The translations under genes and the position numbers were made by a program. Under the pieces are notes generated by a model. The model saw only the letters and a list, made by a program, of their open reading frames with translations, was not told the origin of the DNA and did not search any database. This document shows, in pieces, positions 14,922 to 21,447 of a stretch of DNA of 21,447 nt. Origin of the DNA: Flavobacteriaceae bacterium (lineage in GTDB: Bacteria > Bacteroidota > Bacteroidia > Flavobacteriales > Flavobacteriaceae); contig JAMPYA010000016.1 in assembly GCA_023700885.1 (NCBI GenBank), positions 1 through 21,447 on the forward strand. Reading direction: 5' to 3'. Positions within the stretch are counted from its first letter, which is position 1. Every line of letters starts with the position of its first letter.

Positions 14922-15387
14922 GATGGTAAGGTTCATTTTTTAAAATAGTAAATGAACGGTAGATTTGTTCTGTTAAAAATAATCGAATCATTTGATGTGA
15001 AAATGTCATTTTTGACAAAGATATTTTTTCTTGTGCAGTATCATAAACAGCATCAGAAAAGCCAAAAGGTCCTCCAATAACAAAAATCAACTGTTTAGTA
15101 GCTGCATTCATTTTCTTTTGTAAATAATCAGAAAATTCAATCGATCTATAATGTTTCCCTTTTTCATCCAACAAAACCATTACATCACCACTTTGAATTT
15201 TTGAAAGTATTAATTGTCCTTCTTTTTCTTTTAGTTGAGATTGATTCAAACTTTTAGCGTTTTTTACATCAGGAATAATTTCAATTTCAAATGTAATATA
15301 ATGTTTTAAGCGCTTTTGATAATTATCTATCAACTCATTTAATGCGGGTTGATCTGTTTTACCTACAGCTAACAGTTTTATTTTCAT
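14914..15387 (-). CDS. rlmH: 23S rRNA (pseudouridine1915-N3)-methyltransferase RlmH
   Basis: RlmH is a SPOUT-class enzyme that methylates pseudouridine 1915 in helix 69 of 23S rRNA on assembled ribosomes. The protein has 157 residues, essentially the family length. It begins MKIKLLAVGKTDQPAL. The SAM-binding knot is visible as VLLDEKGKHYRSIEFSDYL, then FVIGGPFGFSDAVYD (GGPFG at 105-109), and it ends with the conserved YHHE (154-157). ATG 15387 is preferred to the in-frame TTG at 15390. It heads the minus-strand run of rlmH, rdgB, FecCD, FecE and M28. Confidence 0.95.
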   Translation of the reverse strand: MKIKLLAVGKTDQPALNELIDNYQKRLKHYITFEIEIIPDVKNAKSLNQSQLKEKEGQLILSKIQSGDVMVLLDEKGKHYRSIEFSDYLQKKMNAATKQLIFVIGGPFGFSDAVYDTAQEKISLSKMTFSHQMIRLFLTEQIYRSFTILKNEPYHHE

Positions 15388-15524
15388 CAATTTTTTTATA
15401 ATGTTTTAAATGGTCTGACGGAATTCGCTTTTTAATTTTATCGAAAATTTATAAAATGCTGCAAGCTTATTTCATTTCGTAAAGATAAAAATATTTAATC
15501 TTCAAAAACTTCAACTAAAAAAGT

Positions 15525-15532
15525 TATTTTTG
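15525..15532 (+). promoter_or_regulatory. Candidate -7 element of nadC promoter
   Basis: TATTTTTG matches TAnnTTTG exactly and ends 20 nt before ATG 15553. No -33 TTG is seen at 17-23 nt. The rest of the 165-nt rlmH-nadC divergent gap shows no clear rlmH promoter or other structure. Confidence 0.5.
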
Positions 15533-15552
15533 TTAAGCTATATTTTGATGAA

Positions 15553-16422
15553 ATGATTACAACGCAACAATTTGAAAATGAATTAGAAATTATAATTGCC
15601 AACGCTATTAGGGAAGATATTGGTCCTGGAGATTATAGCTCTTTAGCTTGTATTCCATTAAATTCTGTTGGAAAAGCCAAACTTTTAGTGAAAGAAAATG
15701 GAATTATTGCCGGAGTTGAATTTGCTAAAATGATTTTTAATTATGTAGATACTGATTTAAAAGTAGAGACATTTATTAATGATGGACAAGAAGTTAAAAA
15801 GGGCGATGTGGTTTTTGTAGTTGAAGGAAAAGCACAATCGATTCTAAAATCTGAAAGATTAGTGTTAAATTCTATGCAAAGAATGAGCGCTATTGCAACC
15901 AAAACAAGCTATTTTGTTGATTTGTTGAAGGGTACTAAAACTCAAATTTTAGATACCAGAAAAACAACTCCGGGAATTAGAGCTTTAGAAAAATGGGCTG
16001 TAAAAATTGGAGGTGGAGAAAATCATCGATTTGCCCTATATGATATGATCATGTTAAAAGATAATCATATTGATTTTTCAGGTGGAATTACCAAAGCAAT
16101 TCAGAAAACGAAAAATTTCTTACTAAAAAATCAATTAGATTTAAAAATAATTGTAGAAGCCAGAAGTATTGATGAGATTAAAGAAATTTTAAAAGCTGGA
16201 GGAGTTTATAGAATTTTAATCGATAATTTTTCAATTGAAGATACTAGAAAAGCAGTTGAATTAATTGGAAATCAATGTTTAACAGAATCTTCAGGCGGAA
16301 TTAATGAGTCAAATATTAGCGCTTATGCAGCGTGCGGAGTTAATTTTATTTCATCTGGAGCATTAACGCATGCTGTTTCAAATATGGATTTAAGTTTAAA
16401 AGCTACTTTTGAATATGACTAA
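15553..16422 (+). CDS. nadC: Nicotinate-nucleotide pyrophosphorylase (carboxylating)
   Basis: NadC converts quinolinate and PRPP to nicotinate mononucleotide, CO2 and PPi in de novo NAD synthesis. The protein has 289 residues, normal length. Motifs are AIREDIGPGDYSS near 18-30, the DTRKTTPG strand at 134-141, GGGENHR at 153-159 and MLKDNHI near 167-173. The phosphate-binding end of the barrel contains ESSGGIN and ISSGALTHAV. Quinolinate-binding basic residues are intact as far as can be judged. nadA and nadB are not in this window. Its stop overlaps the next gene's start by 8 nt. Confidence 0.95.
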   Translation: MITTQQFENELEIIIANAIREDIGPGDYSSLACIPLNSVGKAKLLVKENGIIAGVEFAKMIFNYVDTDLKVETFINDGQEVKKGDVVFVVEGKAQSILKSERLVLNSMQRMSAIATKTSYFVDLLKGTKTQILDTRKTTPGIRALEKWAVKIGGGENHRFALYDMIMLKDNHIDFSGGITKAIQKTKNFLLKNQLDLKIIVEARSIDEIKEILKAGGVYRILIDNFSIEDTRKAVELIGNQCLTESSGGINESNISAYAACGVNFISSGALTHAVSNMDLSLKATFEYD

Positions 16423-17356
16423 ACCCATCGAAAATAAATTAGAGAAAATTCCAATTGTTCGTTCCATACTAAAACTGACAAAACGTGCTAAAATTCCGGG
16501 TTTAGAAGGAATGAGTCTTTATGATTTATTAGAAATGTATATCATAGGAATTTTACGTGGCGCATTAACTGCAAGAGCTGGTTCTATTGCCTTTAGTTTC
16601 TTTATGGCTTTGTTTCCGTTTTTACTTTTTCTGTTAACTTTAATTCCTTTTGTTCCAATTGAGGGTTTTCAACAAGATTTCCTTTTTATGATTGAACAAT
16701 TGTTGCCTCCTAAAACAGTAGATGCAGTTAATTTGGTAATAGTGGATATTATCAACAATAAATATAGCGGTTTATTGTCTTTCGGATTTATAGCTTCCAT
16801 ATTTTTAATGGCAAATGGTGTCAATGCCATTTTTGGCGGATTTGAAATATCGACACATGTAGATAGCGCTCGGAATGTTGTAAAACAGTATATTATGGCT
16901 TTGGGTATATCAGTTATCATTTCAATATTTTTGCTACTGGTAGTGGCAGTTTCTGTTTATTTTGAAATCGGAATACAAAATTTAAAATCTAGAGGATGGT
17001 TAGAAGATGATGTTTTTTGGATTCAAAAGGGACGATTCCTTTTCTTTGTCATTACCGTTTTAGTATCTGTCGGATTTCTATTTTATTTTGGAACAAAACA
17101 AGGAAAATTGATGAATTTCTTTTCACCGGGAGTATACTTAACAACTATTTTATCTTTAGTAACATTCTATTTTTTCGGTATTTATGTAGAAAAGTTTGCT
17201 CGTTATAATGAATTATACGGTTCTATTGGGACACTCTTAATATTAATGATTTTTGTTTGGTTAAATTCTATTATTCTATTGTTGGGATTTGAATTGAATG
17301 CAAGTTTAAATCGTCTGAGAAGAAATCATAAAGTAAAGCAATTACAACAAGAATAA
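16415..17356 (+). CDS. YihY/BrkB-family membrane protein
   Basis: This 313-residue integral inner-membrane protein of the YihY (UPF0761/BrkB) family has about six membrane segments. They include AFSFFMALFPFLLFLLTLIP near residue 58 and, near the end, LNSIILLLGFELNASLNRLR. The tract GFIASIFLMANGVNAIFGGF is the characteristic family core. The function is not established; the old ribonuclease BN label for this family is incorrect. The start ATG 16415 overlaps the nadC stop (ATGACTAA); an in-frame TTG at 16409 was not used. kdsB follows after 10 nt, so nadC-yihY-kdsB form one probable operon. Confidence 0.87.
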   Translation: MTKPIENKLEKIPIVRSILKLTKRAKIPGLEGMSLYDLLEMYIIGILRGALTARAGSIAFSFFMALFPFLLFLLTLIPFVPIEGFQQDFLFMIEQLLPPKTVDAVNLVIVDIINNKYSGLLSFGFIASIFLMANGVNAIFGGFEISTHVDSARNVVKQYIMALGISVIISIFLLLVVAVSVYFEIGIQNLKSRGWLEDDVFWIQKGRFLFFVITVLVSVGFLFYFGTKQGKLMNFFSPGVYLTTILSLVTFYFFGIYVEKFARYNELYGSIGTLLILMIFVWLNSIILLLGFELNASLNRLRRNHKVKQLQQE

Positions 17357-17366
17357 AACAACGATA

Positions 17367-18107
17367 ATGAAGATAATAGCAATGATTCCGGCTCGTTTTC
17401 AAGCGACTCGTTTTCCTGGTAAATTGATGAAAGATTTGGGAGGAAAAACGGTTATAAGCAGAACTTATGATGCTGTAAAAAGCACCAATTTATTTGATGA
17501 AGTCTATGTGGTAACAGATAGTTCTATCATTTTTGATGAAATTAAAAATCATGGCGGAGAAGTTTTGATAAGTAAAAAATCTCATGAATCAGGAAGCGAT
17601 AGAATAGCAGAAGCTATTGCTGATTTAGATATCGATATAGTAATAAATGTTCAGGGAGACGAGCCGTTTACTCAAAAAGAACCCTTAGAAAAATTGATTG
17701 AAGTTTTTAAAAATGACACCAAAAATGAAGTTGATGTTGCCTCATTAATGTTTAAAATAAATGATAAAATAGAAATAAACAATCCGAATAACGTAAAAGT
17801 TGTAGTAGATAAAGCTAATTTTGCCATGTATTTTTCTAGAGCTCCAATACCTTATCCTAGAGATGAGCAATTTGGAATATATTATAAACATATAGGGATT
17901 TATGCTTTCAGAAAAGAAGCTTTATTAGAGATTTCTAAAATGCCGGTTACTCAATTAGAAGCGACTGAAAAGTTGGAAAATTTACGATTTTTAGAAAATC
18001 ATAAAAAAATTAAAATGGTTTTGACTACACATACTCCAATTGGAATTGACACTGAAGCAGATTTGGAATCAGCAAAACGATATTTATTATTAAACAGTGA
18101 AGAGTGA
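17367..18107 (+). CDS. kdsB: 3-deoxy-manno-octulosonate cytidylyltransferase
   Basis: KdsB activates Kdo with CTP to CMP-Kdo for lipopolysaccharide inner-core assembly, consistent with a Gram-negative envelope. The protein has 246 residues, normal length. The nucleotide-binding motif PARFQATRFPGKL is at 8-20, SHESGSDRIAEAI near 72-84 and the metal-site NVQGDEP at 94-100. The later segment YFSRAPIPYPRD and the HIGIYAFRKEAL stretch are also standard. The last sense codons and the stop (AGT GAA GAG TGA) are themselves made of the heptanucleotide repeat that continues downstream, so the C-terminus appears to have been shaped by repeat insertion. Confidence 0.94.
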   Translation: MKIIAMIPARFQATRFPGKLMKDLGGKTVISRTYDAVKSTNLFDEVYVVTDSSIIFDEIKNHGGEVLISKKSHESGSDRIAEAIADLDIDIVINVQGDEPFTQKEPLEKLIEVFKNDTKNEVDVASLMFKINDKIEINNPNNVKVVVDKANFAMYFSRAPIPYPRDEQFGIYYKHIGIYAFRKEALLEISKMPVTQLEATEKLENLRFLENHKKIKMVLTTHTPIGIDTEADLESAKRYLLLNSEE

Positions 18108-18137
18108 AGAGTGAAGAGTGAAGAGTGAAGAGTGAAG
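18096..18137. repeat. Six exact tandem copies of heptamer AGTGAAG
   Basis: AGTGAAG repeats without change at 18096, 18103, 18110, 18117, 18124 and 18131. The array begins inside the last kdsB codons, includes the stop codon (18105-18107) and runs into the gap before hisS. Seven-base periodicity and exactness suggest slippage-prone, recently active repeat DNA. Confidence 0.95.
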
Positions 18138-18138
18138 C

Positions 18139-18166
18139 TCTCAATTCTCATTTCTCAATACTCAAT
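18139..18166. repeat. Degenerate heptamer tract adjoining the AGTGAAG array
   Basis: Four 7-nt units follow the exact array after one base: TCTCAAT, TCTCATT, TCTCAAT and ACTCAAT. Bases 18148-18169 are the exact reverse complement of 5123-5144. This tract reads as an in-frame extension of hisS but is not coding sequence. Confidence 0.85.
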
Positions 18167-18188
18167 ACTAAAATCTTTATACTATAAA

Positions 18189-19562
18189 ATGGCACAAAAA
18201 CCAAGTATACCAAAAGGAACAAGAGATTTTTCGGCAACAGAAGTTGCAAAAAGAAATTATATTATTCAAGTAATTAAAACAACTTTTGAAAATTTCGGAT
18301 TTCAGCCAATAGAAACACCATCTTTTGAAAATTCTGAAACCTTAATGGGTAAATATGGAGAAGAAGGAGATCGATTAATTTTTAAAATATTAAATTCTGG
18401 TGATTATTTATCAAAAGTTTCAGACGATGTTTTACATCAAAAAGATGCTAACAAGCTAACTCCTAAAATATCAGATAAGGCACTACGTTACGATTTAACA
18501 GTCCCTTTTGCCCGCTATGTGGTACAACATCAAAATGAAATTGAATTTCCCTTTAAACGTTATCAAATTCAGCCCGTTTGGAGAGCAGATAGACCGCAAA
18601 AAGGTAGATTTAGAGAGTTTTATCAGTGTGATGCAGATGTTGTTGGCTCAAAGTCATTATGGCAAGAAGTAGAGTTTGTTCAATTATATGATGCTGTTTT
18701 TCATCAACTAAATTTAAAAGGTGTTACCATCAAACTTAATAATAGAAAAATTTTATCTGGAATTGCTGAAGTTATTGGTGCTACAGATAAATTGATTGAT
18801 TTTACCGTTGCTTTAGACAAACTTGATAAAATAGGCGAGGAGGGCGTTAAAAAGGAAATGTTAGAAAAAGGAATCACCCAAAATGCTTTGATTAAATTAA
18901 ATCCTTTATTTCATCTTTCGGGGTCTAATATTGATAAACTAAATCAACTAAAAGCAATAATTAAAGATTCTCAAGAAGGGTTGACAGGAGTTCAAGAACT
19001 AGAATTTGTAATAGCTACTATTGAAAAGGTAGGTTTATATGATTCTAAAGTTGAAATAGATGTTACATTGGCTCGCGGTTTAAATTATTATACAGGTGCT
19101 ATAATTGAAGTTGCTCCTCCTAAAACTGTTCAAATGGGTTCTATCGGTGGTGGTGGTAGATATGATGATTTAACAGGTATTTTCGGTTTAAAAGATATGA
19201 GCGGAATAGGGGTTTCATTTGGTTTAGATAGAATTTATCTTGTTCTAGAAGAATTAAGTTTATTTAATGAAGTAGCACTGCCAAAACCTGATATTTTATT
19301 TGTCAATTTTGGTAGTGATGAAGCACTATATGCAACTAAAGCTATTAAAAAATTAAGAGCATTAGGTGTAAAATCTGAGTTATATCCCGAAGCAACAAAA
19401 CTTAAGAAACAACTTAATTATGCAGATAAAAGAAAAATTCCATTGGTTGTTTTAATAGGATTGGCTGAGTTAGAAAATAATACGTTTACCATAAAAAATA
19501 TGATTAGCGGAGATCAACAAACAGGCGATTTCAAATTTTTAATACAACAATTAAAACATTAA
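18189..19562 (+). CDS. hisS: Histidyl-tRNA synthetase
   Basis: This class II aminoacyl-tRNA synthetase charges tRNA-His. From ATG 18189 it has 457 residues and begins MAQKPSIPKGTRDFSATEV, the standard family start. Motif 2 is visible in YQIQPVWRADRPQKGRFREF and the following YQCDADVVG. The histidine-specific LARGLNYYTGAIIEV and motif 3 region (GGGGRYDDL, then GVSFGLDRIYLV) are intact. The C-terminal anticodon-binding domain spans about 365-457. An upstream in-frame ATG at 18132 would add 19 residues encoded entirely by the heptamer repeat tract and the following spacer, so it is rejected. It is 81 nt downstream of kdsB. Confidence 0.95.
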   Translation: MAQKPSIPKGTRDFSATEVAKRNYIIQVIKTTFENFGFQPIETPSFENSETLMGKYGEEGDRLIFKILNSGDYLSKVSDDVLHQKDANKLTPKISDKALRYDLTVPFARYVVQHQNEIEFPFKRYQIQPVWRADRPQKGRFREFYQCDADVVGSKSLWQEVEFVQLYDAVFHQLNLKGVTIKLNNRKILSGIAEVIGATDKLIDFTVALDKLDKIGEEGVKKEMLEKGITQNALIKLNPLFHLSGSNIDKLNQLKAIIKDSQEGLTGVQELEFVIATIEKVGLYDSKVEIDVTLARGLNYYTGAIIEVAPPKTVQMGSIGGGGRYDDLTGIFGLKDMSGIGVSFGLDRIYLVLEELSLFNEVALPKPDILFVNFGSDEALYATKAIKKLRALGVKSELYPEATKLKKQLNYADKRKIPLVVLIGLAELENNTFTIKNMISGDQQTGDFKFLIQQLKH

Positions 19563-19595
19563 TCAGTAAAATAAAATTATTTAAGTCATAAATTG

Positions 19596-19603
19596 TAATT
19601 TTG
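19596..19603 (+). promoter_or_regulatory. Candidate -7 element of folE promoter
   Basis: TAATTTTG matches TAnnTTTG exactly and ends 19 nt before ATG 19623. A -33 TTG is not evident, so the call rests on the -7 element and its position alone. Confidence 0.5.
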
Positions 19604-19622
19604 TCTGTCAAAATAAAGTAAG

Positions 19623-20312
19623 ATGTTAGAAGGAAACGAAAGAAAAATAAATGATGCGCAGGAAGACTTTGGTGATGATCATCAAACTTCTTCTGCAAAA
19701 ACACCTTTGAGAAAAGATGCTTTTAATATTTCTGATGAGGAGAAAATTCAGAAAATTCAAGAAAATGTATTTCAAATCCTTCATACATTAGGAATGGATT
19801 TAGAGGATGATAGTTTAAAAGGTACCCCAAAAAGAGTAGCTAAAATGTTTGTAAATGAGATTTTTGGTGGTTTAAATCCGAGTCTAAAGCCTAAGCCTTC
19901 TACTTTTGAAAACTCCTATAAATATGGTGAAATGTTGGTGGAGAAAAATATTGTAGTTTATTCTACCTGTGAACATCATTTATTACCAATAATAGGAAGA
20001 GCACACGTAGCTTACATTTCTAAAGGAAGGGTAATTGGTTTATCAAAAATGAATAGAATTGTAGATTTTTATGCTAAACGCCCGCAAGTTCAAGAGCGTT
20101 TAACCATGCAAATAGTACAATCATTACAAGAAGCTTTGGGTACTGATGATGTTGCTTGTGTAATAGATGCCAAACATTTATGTGTAAATTCTAGAGGAAT
20201 TAGAGATATTGAGAGTAGTACCGTAACTGCTGAATACGGTGGAAAATTTAAAGAAGAAAGTGTTAGAAGAGAATTTTTAGATTACATTCAGCTCAATACC
20301 ACATTTGAATAA
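19623..20312 (+). CDS. folE: GTP cyclohydrolase I
   Basis: FolE converts GTP to 7,8-dihydroneopterin triphosphate, the first step of folate (and queuosine-type precursor) synthesis. The protein has 229 residues. The zinc ligands are in place: C116 and H119 in STCEHHLLP, and C187 in KHLCVNSRG. The GLSKMNRIVDFYAKRPQVQE active-site helix region and QEALGTDDVACVIDA are conserved. Residues 1 to about 35 form a charged extension absent from compact FolE proteins and probably disordered. The gene ends inside a long palindromic terminator shared with the convergent secA. Confidence 0.95.
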   Translation: MLEGNERKINDAQEDFGDDHQTSSAKTPLRKDAFNISDEEKIQKIQENVFQILHTLGMDLEDDSLKGTPKRVAKMFVNEIFGGLNPSLKPKPSTFENSYKYGEMLVEKNIVVYSTCEHHLLPIIGRAHVAYISKGRVIGLSKMNRIVDFYAKRPQVQERLTMQIVQSLQEALGTDDVACVIDAKHLCVNSRGIRDIESSTVTAEYGGKFKEESVRREFLDYIQLNTTFE

Positions 20313-20343
20313 AAAAATCTCGCAATTGCGAGATTTTTTTATT
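20308..20343. terminator. Bidirectional palindromic terminator between folE and secA
   Basis: Bases 20308-20343 form a perfect 36-bp palindrome: a core ATCTCGCAATTGCGAGAT flanked by A7 on the left and T7 on the right, then AAT/ATT. Read from either strand it gives a GC-containing stem followed by a U-run, so it can end both folE and secA transcripts. The folE stop codon (20310-20312) is within it. Confidence 0.92.
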
Positions 20344-20354
20344 TATGTATTATA

Positions 20355-21447
20355 CTAGTCTTCAACAAGAACCCATTTGCCTTGTTCTAATAAAGGAATG
20401 GCTTGTTTATATTTCACATATTTATTTTCTCCTGTTAAAACATTTTTAATAAAAACTTGTTCGTTACGACCAATTTTTCGTTCTGTTCTTACAAAAGTTT
20501 CAACAGCCTGTTTTTCCTGGGAATTTTGAGATTGAGTTGTTTCTTGATATTCTTCTTTAGTAAGTTGAACTTTATCTCTTTTCTGTTCTCTTGCTTGTGA
20601 TACATTAGAAGAACTCTGACTAGGTAATCCGCCTTTAAATAAGAAAGAAAGTACTTCTTTATTTATTTTTTCAATAGCTTTACTAAACAATTCAAAGGAT
20701 TCAAATTTGTAAATCAATAAAGGATCTTTTTGTTCATAGGAAGCATTTTGAACCGATTGTTTTAAATCATCCATCTGACGCAAATGATTTTTCCATGCAT
20801 CATCAATAATGGCTAGGGTCACATTTTTTTCAAAATCATTGATTAAAACTTTACCTTTAGTTTCATAGGCTTCTTTTAAATTCGTAATAATTTGAAGTGT
20901 TTTAATTCCATCAGTAAAAGGAACCACAATTCTTTCATAACGATCACCTTGTCTTTCATAAACGTCTTTAATGACTGGATAGGAGGCTACTGCATTTCTT
21001 TCTAATCGGTCTTGATAATGTTGATAAACTGAATCGTAAAGTTGCGTAATTAATTCATCTGCAGTTTTATTTTTAAATTCATCGGCTGTAAAAGGAGCAG
21101 TTTGTGATGATAGAAGAATTAATTCAAATTCAAAATTTTTAAAATCATTATGTTCTTTATTTGGAACTATTAATGCTTCACAAGTATCATAAATCATATT
21201 GGCAACATCAACTTGTAATCTTTCTCCGTAAAGTGCATGTCTTCTTCGTTTATAGATAACTTCGCGCTGTGCATTCATTACATCATCATATTCTAATAAA
21301 CGTTTACGAACTCCGTAATTATTTTCTTCTACTTTTTTCTGAGCACGTTCAATAGATTTGGTAATCATAGAATGCTGAATTACTTCGCCTTCTTGAATTC
21401 CCATTCTGTCCATCATTTTTGCAATACGTTCAGATCCAAATAATCGC
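20355..21447 (-). CDS. secA: Protein translocase ATPase SecA, C-terminal part
   Basis: SecA is the motor ATPase that pushes preproteins through SecYEG. The minus-strand frame is open to the window edge (21447), and about 363 C-terminal residues are seen; the start and both nucleotide-binding folds lie outside. RLFGSERIAKMMDRMGIQEG and the following MITKSIERAQKKVEENN, then RKRLLEYDDVMNAQREVIYK, are the helical scaffold region. DDAWKNHLRQMDDLKQSV is the conserved scaffold/wing junction. The C-terminus ends QAIPLLEQGKWVLVED, without the zinc-binding CxCxSGKKxKxCHG tail, which I believe is usual for flavobacterial SecA. The methionine at 21416 is internal, not a start. Confidence 0.95.
   Translation of the reverse strand, partial: RLFGSERIAKMMDRMGIQEGEVIQHSMITKSIERAQKKVEENNYGVRKRLLEYDDVMNAQREVIYKRRRHALYGERLQVDVANMIYDTCEALIVPNKEHNDFKNFEFELILLSSQTAPFTADEFKNKTADELITQLYDSVYQHYQDRLERNAVASYPVIKDVYERQGDRYERIVVPFTDGIKTLQIITNLKEAYETKGKVLINDFEKNVTLAIIDDAWKNHLRQMDDLKQSVQNASYEQKDPLLIYKFESFELFSKAIEKINKEVLSFLFKGGLPSQSSSNVSQAREQKRDKVQLTKEEYQETTQSQNSQEKQAVETFVRTERKIGRNEQVFIKNVLTGENKYVKYKQAIPLLEQGKWVLVED

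Noticed and set aside
18096..18169. CRISPR-like array
   Set aside because: Units are only 7 nt, are directly abutting, have no spacers, and no cas genes are present.
18132..18188. N-terminal extension of hisS from an upstream ATG
   Set aside because: The 19 codons are translated repeat and spacer DNA, and the conserved synthetase start is MAQKPSIPKGTRDF at 18189.

Overview
This is an AT-rich, gene-dense bacterial chromosome segment that reads as Bacteroidota, most likely family Flavobacteriaceae. Supporting signs are: NusB with a long N-terminal extension; a DUF1573 lipoprotein; a SecA that ends without the zinc-binding SEC-C tail; several intergenic matches to the Bacteroidota promoter -7 element TAnnTTTG; almost no Shine-Dalgarno sequences, with A-rich leaders instead; and the order nusB / DUF1573 / yajC / ybbR / coaE, which I recall as common in this lineage. 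The genus cannot be fixed from the sequence. All genes look like housekeeping functions. I found no prophage, insertion sequence, CRISPR array, RNA gene or defence island.

Layout. Bases 1 to about 105 are about 70 % G+C, with codon bias alien to the rest, and interrupt an ABC exporter gene (minus strand, to 1003). This looks like a chimeric contig end. Then come, on the plus strand: a leucine-dehydrogenase-type amino acid dehydrogenase; the nusB, DUF1573 lipoprotein, yajC, ybbR, coaE run; a two-component sensor kinase and regulator pair; and a YciO-type member of the Sua5/YrdC family. On the minus strand follow a GT2 glycosyltransferase and an orphan HsdR-N-like PD-(D/E)XK protein. The latter is divergent from holA (DNA polymerase III delta). 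Next is a minus-strand run read from 15387 down to 11420: rlmH, rdgB, a FecCD permease, a FecE ATPase and an exported M28 peptidase. Divergent from rlmH is a plus-strand run: nadC, a YihY/BrkB membrane protein, kdsB, hisS and folE. The window closes with the C-terminal part of secA on the minus strand, convergent with folE.

Many genes are tightly packed. 8-nt stop/start overlaps join rlmH to rdgB and nadC to yihY, and a TAATG joins the FecCD permease to its ATPase. Two convergent pairs overlap or nearly touch. Several upstream start choices (TTG, or ATG extensions) were shortened to the conserved start: the YciO-type gene, GT2, the HsdR-N gene, M28, rdgB, rlmH, yihY and hisS.

The most interesting signals are non-coding. 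(1) A family of heptanucleotide tandem repeats sits at the kdsB-hisS junction (six exact AGTGAAG copies plus four degenerate units). A related array lies in the opposite orientation after ybbR, 13 kb away, sharing a 22-nt identical stretch. (2) Two intergenic hairpins have a consensus promoter -7 element just before or inside their 5' arm, so only read-through transcripts could fold the full hairpin. (3) A 17-bp inverted repeat overlaps the perfect -7 element immediately before the sensor-kinase start codon. I saw no convincing new multi-gene system.
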